The notes under the pieces were generated by a model. That model did not search any database. It was not told the DNA's origin and saw nothing but the letters and a program-made list of their open reading frames with translations. From Pseudomonadota bacterium (GTDB lineage Bacteria > Pseudomonadota > Alphaproteobacteria > Sphingomonadales > Sphingomonadaceae), in NCBI GenBank assembly GCA_023433445.1, contig JAEZCS010000047.1, positions 1 through 29,543 on the forward strand: 29,543 nucleotides of DNA, given 5' to 3'. Positions 1 through 7,116 of the stretch are shown here, one piece after another (the first letter of the stretch is position 1; each line of letters opens with the position of its first letter). The translations under genes and the position numbers were made by a program.

Positions 1-28
1 GGGACAGCCGGAATCAAGCAAATGGCAC

Positions 29-1066
29 TTGGCCGAAAGCGTCGCCGAGCGGGTTTTTGCGATCTATGCGGAAGCCTTCGGATCAATGGAGCCACTGTTC
101 GAACATGTCGCGCAGAGGCCGGACAGCTTGCGTCCCTTGAGCAATCTGCCCATGGCCGATCTTGCCCGCATGACCAAATCGGCCATCACTTATCTGGCTG
201 GCCGAGATGCGCTGATGGCCGGACGCGAGGGGTTGCGCCGTTGCGACTGGCGCGTGGTGATATACAGCCTGACCAGCGCGCGCACTTTGCGTGAAGCAAT
301 CATCAGATGTTGCGACAGTTTTGAAGCGATCGACTGGCGATGTGGCAAGATGGTGCTTCGGACGCATGGCGAAACCGCTCAGCTTGAACTTGAAGCGGTG
401 CGGACGGGCGGATCGACTCTGGCGGGCTGTTTGATTGATCTGTTCGGCGTGATGGAAATTCATGGTCTTCTCGGCTGGCTGATAGACCACCCGATTGCCG
501 TGCGGAATGCTTGGCTAAACCACTCGCCGGAAGTCTTCGCTACGCTGGATTTGCCTGATTTGCCTTTTCCAGTACGGCTCGCTCAAGGTTGGAGCGGCTT
601 TGACTTCAACGCATCGTTCTTGGACTATCCCGTGATGCGCAGCTGGGAAGATCAGCAGCGCCGGCCATTGAGCAATCTCCTGTTCGCATCGAGCACCGAT
701 GACACTGACCGAATTCCCGTTGAAACGCGGGTGCGTGGCATCGCCATGACCGCGCTGAGGAGCGAAGGGCGGTTGCCCGCCTTTGCTGAGCTGGTCAGCG
801 TTCTGGGAGGTAGCGAAGCGACGCTAAGGCGGCAACTGGCGCGGGAGGGCACCAGTTACCGGCAAGTACGGGAAAGTTGCCGCCGCGAACTGGCCCTCGA
901 TTTGCTGCGTCGGACGGATATGTCGATCGAAAATATTGCCGGTCGGCTCGACTATTGTGATTCGGACGCCTTTCGTCAGGCATTTCGAACATGGACGGGA
1001 CATTCCCCAACTGCTTATCGCGATAGTCGCGGCATGGAAGCCCGTCGACAGGAGTTTGATGGTTAA
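29..1066 (+). CDS. AraC-family transcriptional regulator, possibly 5'-truncated by the window edge
   Basis: Predicted cytoplasmic DNA-binding regulator. The C-terminal third (about residues 250-335) has two helix-turn-helix motifs of the AraC/XylS type: a first helix pair around SEATLRRQLAREG and a second around SIENIAGRLDYCDSDAFRQA, followed by the usual FRTWTGHSPTAYR ending. The N-terminal part (about 1-200) fits the ligand-sensing region of the arabinose-binding-domain AraC subgroup; that is inferred from layout and length (345 aa), not from a motif. The start used is a TTG at 29 with no convincing Shine-Dalgarno sequence. The frame stays open to the left edge of the window, so the true start may lie upstream. 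It converges on the TonB-dependent receptor, a common arrangement in which the regulator may sense the receptor's substrate, but control of that receptor is only a guess. Confidence 0.85.
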   Translation: MAESVAERVFAIYAEAFGSMEPLFEHVAQRPDSLRPLSNLPMADLARMTKSAITYLAGRDALMAGREGLRRCDWRVVIYSLTSARTLREAIIRCCDSFEAIDWRCGKMVLRTHGETAQLELEAVRTGGSTLAGCLIDLFGVMEIHGLLGWLIDHPIAVRNAWLNHSPEVFATLDLPDLPFPVRLAQGWSGFDFNASFLDYPVMRSWEDQQRRPLSNLLFASSTDDTDRIPVETRVRGIAMTALRSEGRLPAFAELVSVLGGSEATLRRQLAREGTSYRQVRESCRRELALDLLRRTDMSIENIAGRLDYCDSDAFRQAFRTWTGHSPTAYRDSRGMEARRQEFDG

Positions 1067-1146
1067 ATTAAAGTTCTGGGCTGGCCGTGAATTATTGCTT
1101 CGAAAGCTTCATCGGTAAGCAACGGTGATCGTCTTGCAGATCAAGA

Positions 1147-1175
1147 GCCCTGCTCCCGAAATCCGGAAGCAGGGC
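1147..1175. terminator. Hairpin between convergent AraC and TonB-receptor genes
   Basis: GCCCTGCT (1147-1154) pairs with AGCAGGGC (1168-1175). An inner CCG/CGG pairing leaves a 5-nt loop. It lies between two converging genes and may stop transcription from either side. Neither side has a clean T run, so it is a candidate only. Confidence 0.5.
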
Positions 1176-1188
1176 CCTAGATCTAACA

Positions 1189-1213
1189 TTCTCGAGGGCT
1201 CACATCTCGAGAA
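1189..1213 (-). terminator. Second hairpin just past the TonB-receptor stop codon
   Basis: TTCTCGAG (1189-1196) and CTCGAGAA (1206-1213) form a perfect 8-bp inverted repeat with a 9-nt loop, starting 10 nt beyond the receptor stop codon. It could be part of a composite terminator or an mRNA 3'-end stabiliser. No strong T tract follows it on the minus strand. Confidence 0.4.
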
Positions 1214-1222
1214 GTCTTAGGC

Positions 1223-3640
1223 TTACCACTTAAAGTTCAGCGTCGCTCCGAATTCACGCGGGTTCATCACGTTCACAGTGCGGTAGCCTGATGCCAATAC
1301 TCCGCCAGGAGTCTGTGTCGGCGTGACCGCCTCTCCCAAGGAGATATTGGTGATCCGCTTCTGATTCAGCAGATTGCGCGCAAAGGCGGTGACTTCCCAC
1401 TGGCTGTCGGGGCCACGCAGACCAACGAACAGGTTCAGCAGCTCGCGATCCTGATATCTGTAGTTGACACGATCCGAGGTGAAGCCGGGGCGATAGTTGA
1501 ACAATGCCCGCACAAACGGCGTATATTCGCCAACGGGGAGGCGCACCTCCGTGTTGGCGGTCAGGCTGAAATCAGGCGTTTCAGCGATGCGGCCATTCGA
1601 CGCGCAGTAGCTGACATTGCCATTTCCAGTAATGATTGGTGTTCCGTTCTGATTGGGAACGCCTGAACCGTCAAAATCATTACAGGGCAGTAGTGCATTA
1701 CTATAGCGCGCACGGGTATAAGCAGCCGCGATGCCCAGATCCCAAGTGTCAATCAAACGGGCATCGATCGTTGCTTCTATGCCCTTAACCTTAGCATCGC
1801 CATTATAGTTGAAGTCGAAAGCACCGTTGGTAGGTTGTCCCGGCTCGATCGGGTCGCCGAGGTCGCTGCAAGCGCCAGACAGTTCAGGGCAGTTGTACTG
1901 AATGTTGGTGAAACGGCTGAGGAAGCCATCGAACTTCTGATAGAAGGCGGCGACGCTGTAGTTCACCCGCCTGTCCATAAGCGAGCCCTTCAGGCCAGCT
2001 TCGAAGGAGTCCGTCTTTTCGCCACGGGTCGAAATGAGATCGTCACTGATGCCGGCCGGCACTGAAACACCGGTACTGCCCGCGCGGAACGCCCGGCCAT
2101 AGGCGGCATAGACATTCAAGTCGTCACTCACGGCGAAATTCACCGTCAGGCCGCCCGTGAGAGGCTTATCGGTGCGCCTCTGCAAATCCGCGGGAATGAT
2201 TTCCGTCGGCCCGATTGAGGGTGGCAGGGCCGCGAAGAATGGATGCGCCCCGAAGAAAATCGTCTGCTGCGTGGTTTGATTGGCCTTGAGGATTGAATAA
2301 CGGACGCCGCCCTCAACCGTCAGCGGGCCGGTCTTATACCGGAGATTTGCAGCGAAGGACCATGTTTGAGAATCTACAGGAACGATTACGTTAACGCCGA
2401 TCGGAACTGTGTTGGGGGCGGAGAAGCCGGGAGCGATCGGGATAAGTGCATCAGGCCCCAGAAACGGAGCAATGAAGCTGTCGGCCCGCTGATTGACCTC
2501 AGTCGTACCGGTCTGCTTCGTGTAGAAAGCGCTGACACCGCCGCCGAGACCTTCGTCATTATTGGTCTGCCAGCGCAATTCCGCCGTATCTACCTTATAG
2601 GGTACATCGACATTTGACGACGCGATATAACCTGGCACCGCATTGGCGGAGTCAAGGTCGCGCTCGGTGGTCAACTTGCTGAACTGATGTCCACCCACGA
2701 ACGATATGGTGGACCCGCCCAGATCATAGTCGAACGCGAGATTTAGCAGGTGCGTCCTGTTCTGTATGCGGAAAGTGCCTTCGGACACCGCGCCGTAATC
2801 GGATGCGCTCAGTGCAGGACCTGATCGGGCGGGATTGAAAGCAAAAGGCGTATTGCCAGTACCGATTACCTGCTGAAACTGAGTATTATCAGCATGCAGA
2901 TATTGATAGGTCAAATAGGCGCTGAAGTCCTCACTCGGGCGCCAGCCCAGTGTTGCGCGAACGCTCTGGGTATCACTGCGTGAACGTTCGTCGCGGTTGA
3001 CGTTCCTGACCTGGTTCAACCGATTGCCATCCACAACAGCGGCAACTCGCAGCGCGAGCTGGTCGTTGAAAGGCAGGGAAACGCCACCCTGGACGTTATA
3101 TCCTGCTCGGTCGGTCGCGGTTGCTTGAGCATAGCCTTCAACACTGTCGAAATTGGGACGGCGTGTACGGATAGTGATCGATCCAGCAGGAGCCGAAAGG
3201 CCGCGCAACAGGCCCTGCGGGCCGCGCAGCACTTCGATCTGTTCGATATCGTAGATCGCAGTATAGACTGTCTGCGCGTCAGTCGGAATCTCGTTATAAT
3301 AGACACGAACCGCCGGTGCTGTGCCTTGATCTGGATCGAAGGTAATACCGCGCAGTGTTGTGGTGTTGTTCCGGCCAGTAGTGTTGGTCAGTTCAAGACC
3401 TGGCGCAAGCTGTTGGACATCTTTTGCATCGAAAATATTGAATTTCTGGATCTGCTCGCCCGTCGCGACATTCACTGACATGGGAACATCTTGCAGCCGC
3501 TCTTCGCGTCTTGTCGCGGTAACGATAATGTCGTTGGCCGATGTTTCTGCGCCCGCCTGGGCGTAGGCGACGCCAGGAACTGCAAAAGCAGAAACGCTAG
3601 CGCACAGGAATGCTGCGCTTGCAGCACGCTTCTTTCGCAT
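1223..3640 (-). CDS. TonB-dependent outer-membrane receptor
   Basis: An 805-residue outer-membrane beta-barrel that would import a substrate using energy from TonB-ExbB-ExbD. A signal peptide ends near AYA|Q (residue 27). A TonB box DIIVTATRREER follows at about 37-48. The plug domain (about 50-165) carries the typical LRGITF and EVLRGPQGLLRG motifs. The rest is barrel strands, ending in the aromatic residue W805 as outer-membrane proteins usually do. A ribosome-binding site GGAGG (complement of 3648-3652) lies 7 nt before the ATG. Sphingomonads encode many such receptors for aromatic compounds, oligosaccharides and siderophores; nothing here fixes the substrate, and no iron-related neighbour is visible. 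The neighbours are a convergent AraC gene and an upstream TetR gene. Confidence 0.95.
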   Translation of the reverse strand: MRKKRAASAAFLCASVSAFAVPGVAYAQAGAETSANDIIVTATRREERLQDVPMSVNVATGEQIQKFNIFDAKDVQQLAPGLELTNTTGRNNTTTLRGITFDPDQGTAPAVRVYYNEIPTDAQTVYTAIYDIEQIEVLRGPQGLLRGLSAPAGSITIRTRRPNFDSVEGYAQATATDRAGYNVQGGVSLPFNDQLALRVAAVVDGNRLNQVRNVNRDERSRSDTQSVRATLGWRPSEDFSAYLTYQYLHADNTQFQQVIGTGNTPFAFNPARSGPALSASDYGAVSEGTFRIQNRTHLLNLAFDYDLGGSTISFVGGHQFSKLTTERDLDSANAVPGYIASSNVDVPYKVDTAELRWQTNNDEGLGGGVSAFYTKQTGTTEVNQRADSFIAPFLGPDALIPIAPGFSAPNTVPIGVNVIVPVDSQTWSFAANLRYKTGPLTVEGGVRYSILKANQTTQQTIFFGAHPFFAALPPSIGPTEIIPADLQRRTDKPLTGGLTVNFAVSDDLNVYAAYGRAFRAGSTGVSVPAGISDDLISTRGEKTDSFEAGLKGSLMDRRVNYSVAAFYQKFDGFLSRFTNIQYNCPELSGACSDLGDPIEPGQPTNGAFDFNYNGDAKVKGIEATIDARLIDTWDLGIAAAYTRARYSNALLPCNDFDGSGVPNQNGTPIITGNGNVSYCASNGRIAETPDFSLTANTEVRLPVGEYTPFVRALFNYRPGFTSDRVNYRYQDRELLNLFVGLRGPDSQWEVTAFARNLLNQKRITNISLGEAVTPTQTPGGVLASGYRTVNVMNPREFGATLNFKW

Positions 3641-3671
3641 TGATCATCCTCCCCGGAGGTGTTGCTGTTAA

Positions 3672-3695
3672 AACGGCTCTTTTATTCTGGCCGTT
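3672..3695 (-). promoter_or_regulatory. Leader hairpin upstream of the TonB receptor
   Basis: Within the predicted 5' leader, AACGGC (3672-3677) and GCCGTT (3690-3695) form a 6-bp stem with a 12-nt A-rich loop. On the transcribed minus strand it is followed by TTAAC. It could be a weak attenuator or simply a leader stem; no coding leader peptide was seen. Confidence 0.25.
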
Positions 3696-3702
3696 GCAGC
3701 GC

Positions 3703-3730
3703 ACTATATCGGAGTGAAGAACGCAGGCAA
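3703..3730 (-). promoter_or_regulatory. Candidate sigma-70-type promoter of the TonB receptor
   Basis: Read on the minus strand, TTGCCT (complement of 3725-3730) and TATAGT (complement of 3703-3708) are separated by 16 nt. This would place the transcription start near 3696 and give a leader of about 55 nt. It shows that the receptor probably has its own promoter, although the TetR gene lies upstream in the same direction. Confidence 0.45.
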
Positions 3731-3819
3731 TAGATTTTCTGCACGGCGACGTGCGAAATGCAGTCTGTTGGCAAGATAATATAAATCGAAATTAGTTCAG
3801 GACTTTACCCGCTGTTTGA

Positions 3820-4482
3820 TCAGCGATGAGCAGCCGGCGCCAGGATGCCGCCGCAGAAGAGCCCGGTAAGACGGCGAGCATGAGCAGCCAGGTGGAAGGG
3901 GTCAATGCTATTGTCCGCTTCACCTGTGAAAAAGCGCCGGTGTGACTCCGAAAGGATCAGGCTTGTGAGGGACTCCGCTGCGAAAGCGACATCCTGTTCA
4001 GGGATCGTGCCTTGTTCCACCAATGACTGAAGAAAGGCGATCAGAGGATCGAGGTAGCGGCGCACGACGACTTGCTCGATCTGCGGCCGCGCCTCTTCCA
4101 TGAAGGACGGGTTCAACATCAAGAGACGGCGCATGCTTGTGGCGTGCGGCTCGCAGACCTCCACCAGGCAGGTTTCGACAAAGGCGAGGAGGCTTTCGCG
4201 CCAATCGGAGCGGGAAGGGATGGTGACGGGGCTCAGTGCGTAGCCCAGCATTTGCCGGACAACCGCAGCGAAAAGCGCGGTTTTGTTGGGATAGTAGGCG
4301 TAGACGGTTTTGCGCGACAAGCCTGACGCGGTGATGATCGAGTTCATGGTGAGGCTGGGGCCGTGTTCGGCGAGCATTTGCATCGCGGTGTCGACCAGAC
4401 GCTGTTCAACGTCTCCGCTCTCTTCGCGGCGGGGGCGGCCGGGGCGGCGGATGGGGGGCGGGGAAGTCATGAAGGAAAGCAT
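3820..4482 (-). CDS. TetR-family transcriptional repressor, divergent from the efflux operon
   Basis: A one-domain-plus-sensor regulator of about 220 aa. After a basic N-terminal stretch (RRPGRPRREES), the helix-turn-helix occupies roughly residues 40-75, with TASGLSRKTVYAYYPNK as the recognition region. The C-terminal two thirds are helical ligand-binding and dimerisation sequence without a recognisable motif. The first ATG of the frame (4482) is used; another ATG at 4470 and a TTG at 4488 are possible. None has a Shine-Dalgarno sequence, so translation may be leaderless or weak. The gene is divergent from the efflux operon and an AT-rich palindrome lies between them. It is therefore most likely the local repressor of that operon, responding to a pump substrate. 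Control of the TonB receptor downstream cannot be excluded. Confidence 0.85.
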   Translation of the reverse strand: MLSFMTSPPPIRRPGRPRREESGDVEQRLVDTAMQMLAEHGPSLTMNSIITASGLSRKTVYAYYPNKTALFAAVVRQMLGYALSPVTIPSRSDWRESLLAFVETCLVEVCEPHATSMRRLLMLNPSFMEEARPQIEQVVVRRYLDPLIAFLQSLVEQGTIPEQDVAFAAESLTSLILSESHRRFFTGEADNSIDPFHLAAHARRLTGLFCGGILAPAAHR

Positions 4483-4503
4483 TGGCAAAAAAAGAGCGGC
4501 GTG

Positions 4504-4527
4504 AAAATAAACAATCTTGTTTCTTTT
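4504..4527. promoter_or_regulatory. AT-rich palindrome, candidate TetR operator for the efflux operon
   Basis: The core is AAACAA-TC-TTGTTT (4509-4522), a perfect 6+2+6 inverted repeat. Adding the outer AAAA (4504-4507) and TTTT (4524-4527), with one mismatched pair at 4508/4523, gives a 24-bp near-palindrome. It lies in the only gap between the divergent TetR and efflux genes. Its TTGTTT half (4517-4522) could be the -35 element of the efflux promoter, with TATTCG (4539-4544) as -10 at 16-nt spacing. Binding there would then block transcription. Confidence 0.55.
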
Positions 4528-4577
4528 TTTTGCTGCGCTATTCGATGGGCCGTTGATCGAGATCGGAGGTCACTCAC

Positions 4578-6038
4578 GTGCCGCATCTGCCGGGCTCGCG
4601 CCCCTTCACACTCCTTTTGAGTGCGCTGCTGTGTGGCTGTGCGCCGTCGGTCAAGCTGGCGCGTCCCGCCATCGCCTTGCCCGAGCGCTTCGAAGTGGCG
4701 CCTGCGGCGGCCTCCGAAGAGAATCTGGACCGCTGGTGGGAGCGCTTCAGCGATCCGCAACTGTCCGCGCTTGTCGAACAGGCGCTCTCCCAGAATACCG
4801 ATGCGCGGTCAGCCTATTTCCGGTTGCGCGAGGCGCGGGCGATACGCGACCAATCGCTGTCACAGCGGTTGCCCACAGGCGCGATCAGCGGGTCGGCGCA
4901 GTTGCAGAACGGCCGCCAACTGACGGGACTGGACCTGTTCGGCACGACAGCGCAGAGCGATAGCCAGTCGCTCGCCTTCAGCCCAAGCTGGGAGATCGAC
5001 CTGTTCGGCAGGCTGGGTGCGATCGGACAAGGCGCGCGAGCCAGCTATGTGGCCGCAGCCTATGATTATCACGCCGCGCGATTGAGCCTCGCCGCCGACG
5101 TGGCCAGCGCTCTGTTCGAGGCACGGGGACTCGCGGTGCAGCGCGACGACGCGCAGGAGGTGCTGCGGATCGCGCGTGATCTGGCACGCACTTCGAAACT
5201 CGGGCGTGATCGCGGGTTGATCGCGGCCTCGGAAACCGCGCGACTGGAAGGCGATGAGGCCACAGCCCAGGCGGAGCTCAAGCGGATCGAGACAGCGTTG
5301 CGGAATGCCAAACGATCGCTGCTGGTCCTGATCGGATCACCGGACGCGCCAACGAGCAGTCTCGCCATCGAAGCGCGGCTCGACACGCCGCCGCAGGTCC
5401 CTGCGTTGATGCCTGCCATGCTGCTGACGCGGCGGCCCGACATATTGGCCGCCGAAGCGCGGCTCGCGGCGGCCAGCAGCACGGTAAAGGCTGACAGGCT
5501 GGCACTGTTCCCGCGCTTCACCCTGCAAGGCAATGGCAATATCAGCCGGACCTCAGGCCCATTTGCTGGTGTGTCGGCCCTGTGGTCGATAGCGGCGGGG
5601 TTGAGCCTGCCGGTGCTGGACCGCACGCGCCTGATGGCGCAGCTGCGCGCCACACAGGCGCAGGGTGAACGCGCTGTCGTAAGCTATGAGGCGGCTGTGC
5701 AGGCAGGCTTTCGAGATGCCGACATCGCACTGGCGTTGGTCGCGACCGACCAGGCCAGGCTTGCCGACCTGAGCCTGGCCGAGGAGCGGGCGCGCTTTGC
5801 GTTCGACGCTGCGCGAAAGGGGTTTGATGTAGGCATTACCGACCTCACCACGCTGCTTCAGTCCGAACAGACGTGGCGCGCGGCACGGCGAGCGCTCACC
5901 AATGCGCGTACGCAGGCGCTCACCAATGTCGTCGGCGCTTTCCGGGCGCTCGGCGGCGGATGGAATCCCGATGACCCTGCGACGGCGCCTGAACAGACCG
6001 CCATTGCCTTGCCTATTCAATCCAAGGAACTTCCGTGA
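4578..6038 (+). CDS. NodT-family outer-membrane efflux lipoprotein
   Basis: The outer-membrane channel component (486 aa) of a tripartite efflux pump. The N-terminus is a lipoprotein signal with lipobox L-C-G-C, lipidated cysteine at residue 21. Two outer-membrane-efflux-protein repeats follow (about 60-250 and 265-465). They show the usual WWERFSDPQLSALVEQAL start, the SPSWEIDLFGRLG segment, and the RRPDILAAEARLAAA motif opening the second repeat. The start is a GTG at 4578, supported by GGAGG at 4565-4569 with 8-nt spacing. It is the first gene of the efflux operon, and its stop overlaps the adaptor start by 4 nt (GTGA). Substrates are likely toxic organics, but none can be named from this protein. 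Confidence 0.93.
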   Translation: MPHLPGSRPFTLLLSALLCGCAPSVKLARPAIALPERFEVAPAAASEENLDRWWERFSDPQLSALVEQALSQNTDARSAYFRLREARAIRDQSLSQRLPTGAISGSAQLQNGRQLTGLDLFGTTAQSDSQSLAFSPSWEIDLFGRLGAIGQGARASYVAAAYDYHAARLSLAADVASALFEARGLAVQRDDAQEVLRIARDLARTSKLGRDRGLIAASETARLEGDEATAQAELKRIETALRNAKRSLLVLIGSPDAPTSSLAIEARLDTPPQVPALMPAMLLTRRPDILAAEARLAAASSTVKADRLALFPRFTLQGNGNISRTSGPFAGVSALWSIAAGLSLPVLDRTRLMAQLRATQAQGERAVVSYEAAVQAGFRDADIALALVATDQARLADLSLAEERARFAFDAARKGFDVGITDLTTLLQSEQTWRAARRALTNARTQALTNVVGAFRALGGGWNPDDPATAPEQTAIALPIQSKELP

Positions 6039-7114
6039 TCTTCAAGTTGCGTCCCTTAGCGATGACGCTTCCCCTTGCACTGGCACTGTCGGCATGCGGA
6101 GGGAGCAAGGACGGTGCCAAGGAGCCTCCGCCGCCCACCGTCAGCGTTGCGCTGGTTCAGGAGCGGACGTTGGAAGGTGGCCTGAGCGCATCGGGCCGGC
6201 TGATCCCGCGTGAGGAAGTCGCGGTCGCCCCGGAGCTTTCCGGCTATCGTATCGCACGCGTGATGGTGGAGGAGGATGCCCGGGTAGGTGCTGGGCAGGT
6301 ATTGGCGGTGCTGGACGACACGCTGTTGCGGTCGCAGATTGATCAGGCCCGTGCGCAATTGACCCAGCAGCAGGTGGCCTATGATCGGGCGCGCATGGAA
6401 GCAGGGCGGGTAGCAGGGCTCGACAATCAGGGGGTGCTTTCGCAGGAGGCCATCGACCAGCGCCGCATTGCTGCCCGATCCGCGCAAGCTGCCGTCGGTG
6501 TGGCGAAGGCGCAGCTTGACGACCTGCTGACGCGGCAGCGCAGGCTGATCGTGCGGTCGCCCGTCGCGGGACGCGTGCTGCAACGATCGGCGCGGCCGGG
6601 CGAGCCGTCGGCGTCGGGCACCATACTTTTCACTATCGCACGGGACGACCTGGTCGAACTGGAGGCCGAAGTGCCCGAAGCGGCGATGGGCACTTTGTCG
6701 ATCGGGGACCCGGTCGCGGTGACTTTGGCATCAGGAAGCAAGCTGACCGGCAAGGTGCGATTGCTGGGCGCACGCGTCGACAATCAGACGGGGCTGTCAC
6801 GCGCGCGAATAACGCTGCCCGTCAATGCCGAACTGCGCCCAGGCGGCTTTGCCAAGGCGGATTTCGTGAAGGCAAGCAGCGCGGTGCTGAGCGCGCCGGA
6901 ACGCGCGGTCCATTATGATGCCGACGGCGCCTTCATGCTGCTGCTCGACAAGCAGGATCGCGTGCATCGCACATCAGTGCGCACCGGACGGCGCGCGGCC
7001 GGAATGGTGGAAATAGTGAGCGGCGCCAAGCCCGGCGTTCGGGCGGTCCTGGGCGGGGGCGCTTTCCTGCTTGAAGGCGACCGCGTGCGGATCGCATCGA
7101 GCGGGAGGCCATAG
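6035..7114 (+). CDS. RND efflux periplasmic adaptor (HlyD/AcrA-type lipoprotein)
   Basis: A 359-residue membrane-fusion protein bridging the inner-membrane RND pump and the outer-membrane channel. The lipobox L-S-A-C places the lipidated cysteine at residue 21. The barrel/lipoyl half-motifs are visible around VAVAPELSGYRIARVMVEED and RLIVRSPVAGRVLQR. They flank an alpha-helical hairpin (about 95-170) rich in Gln, Ala and Arg. The GTG start overlaps the previous stop codon as GTGA, and AAGGA at 6024-6028 lies 6 nt upstream, implying translational coupling. The C-terminal membrane-proximal region (about 270-355) ends in GDRVRIA. The RND permease starts 2 nt after the stop codon. Confidence 0.93.
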   Translation: MIFKLRPLAMTLPLALALSACGGSKDGAKEPPPPTVSVALVQERTLEGGLSASGRLIPREEVAVAPELSGYRIARVMVEEDARVGAGQVLAVLDDTLLRSQIDQARAQLTQQQVAYDRARMEAGRVAGLDNQGVLSQEAIDQRRIAARSAQAAVGVAKAQLDDLLTRQRRLIVRSPVAGRVLQRSARPGEPSASGTILFTIARDDLVELEAEVPEAAMGTLSIGDPVAVTLASGSKLTGKVRLLGARVDNQTGLSRARITLPVNAELRPGGFAKADFVKASSAVLSAPERAVHYDADGAFMLLLDKQDRVHRTSVRTGRRAAGMVEIVSGAKPGVRAVLGGGAFLLEGDRVRIASSGRP

Positions 7115-7116
7115 GC

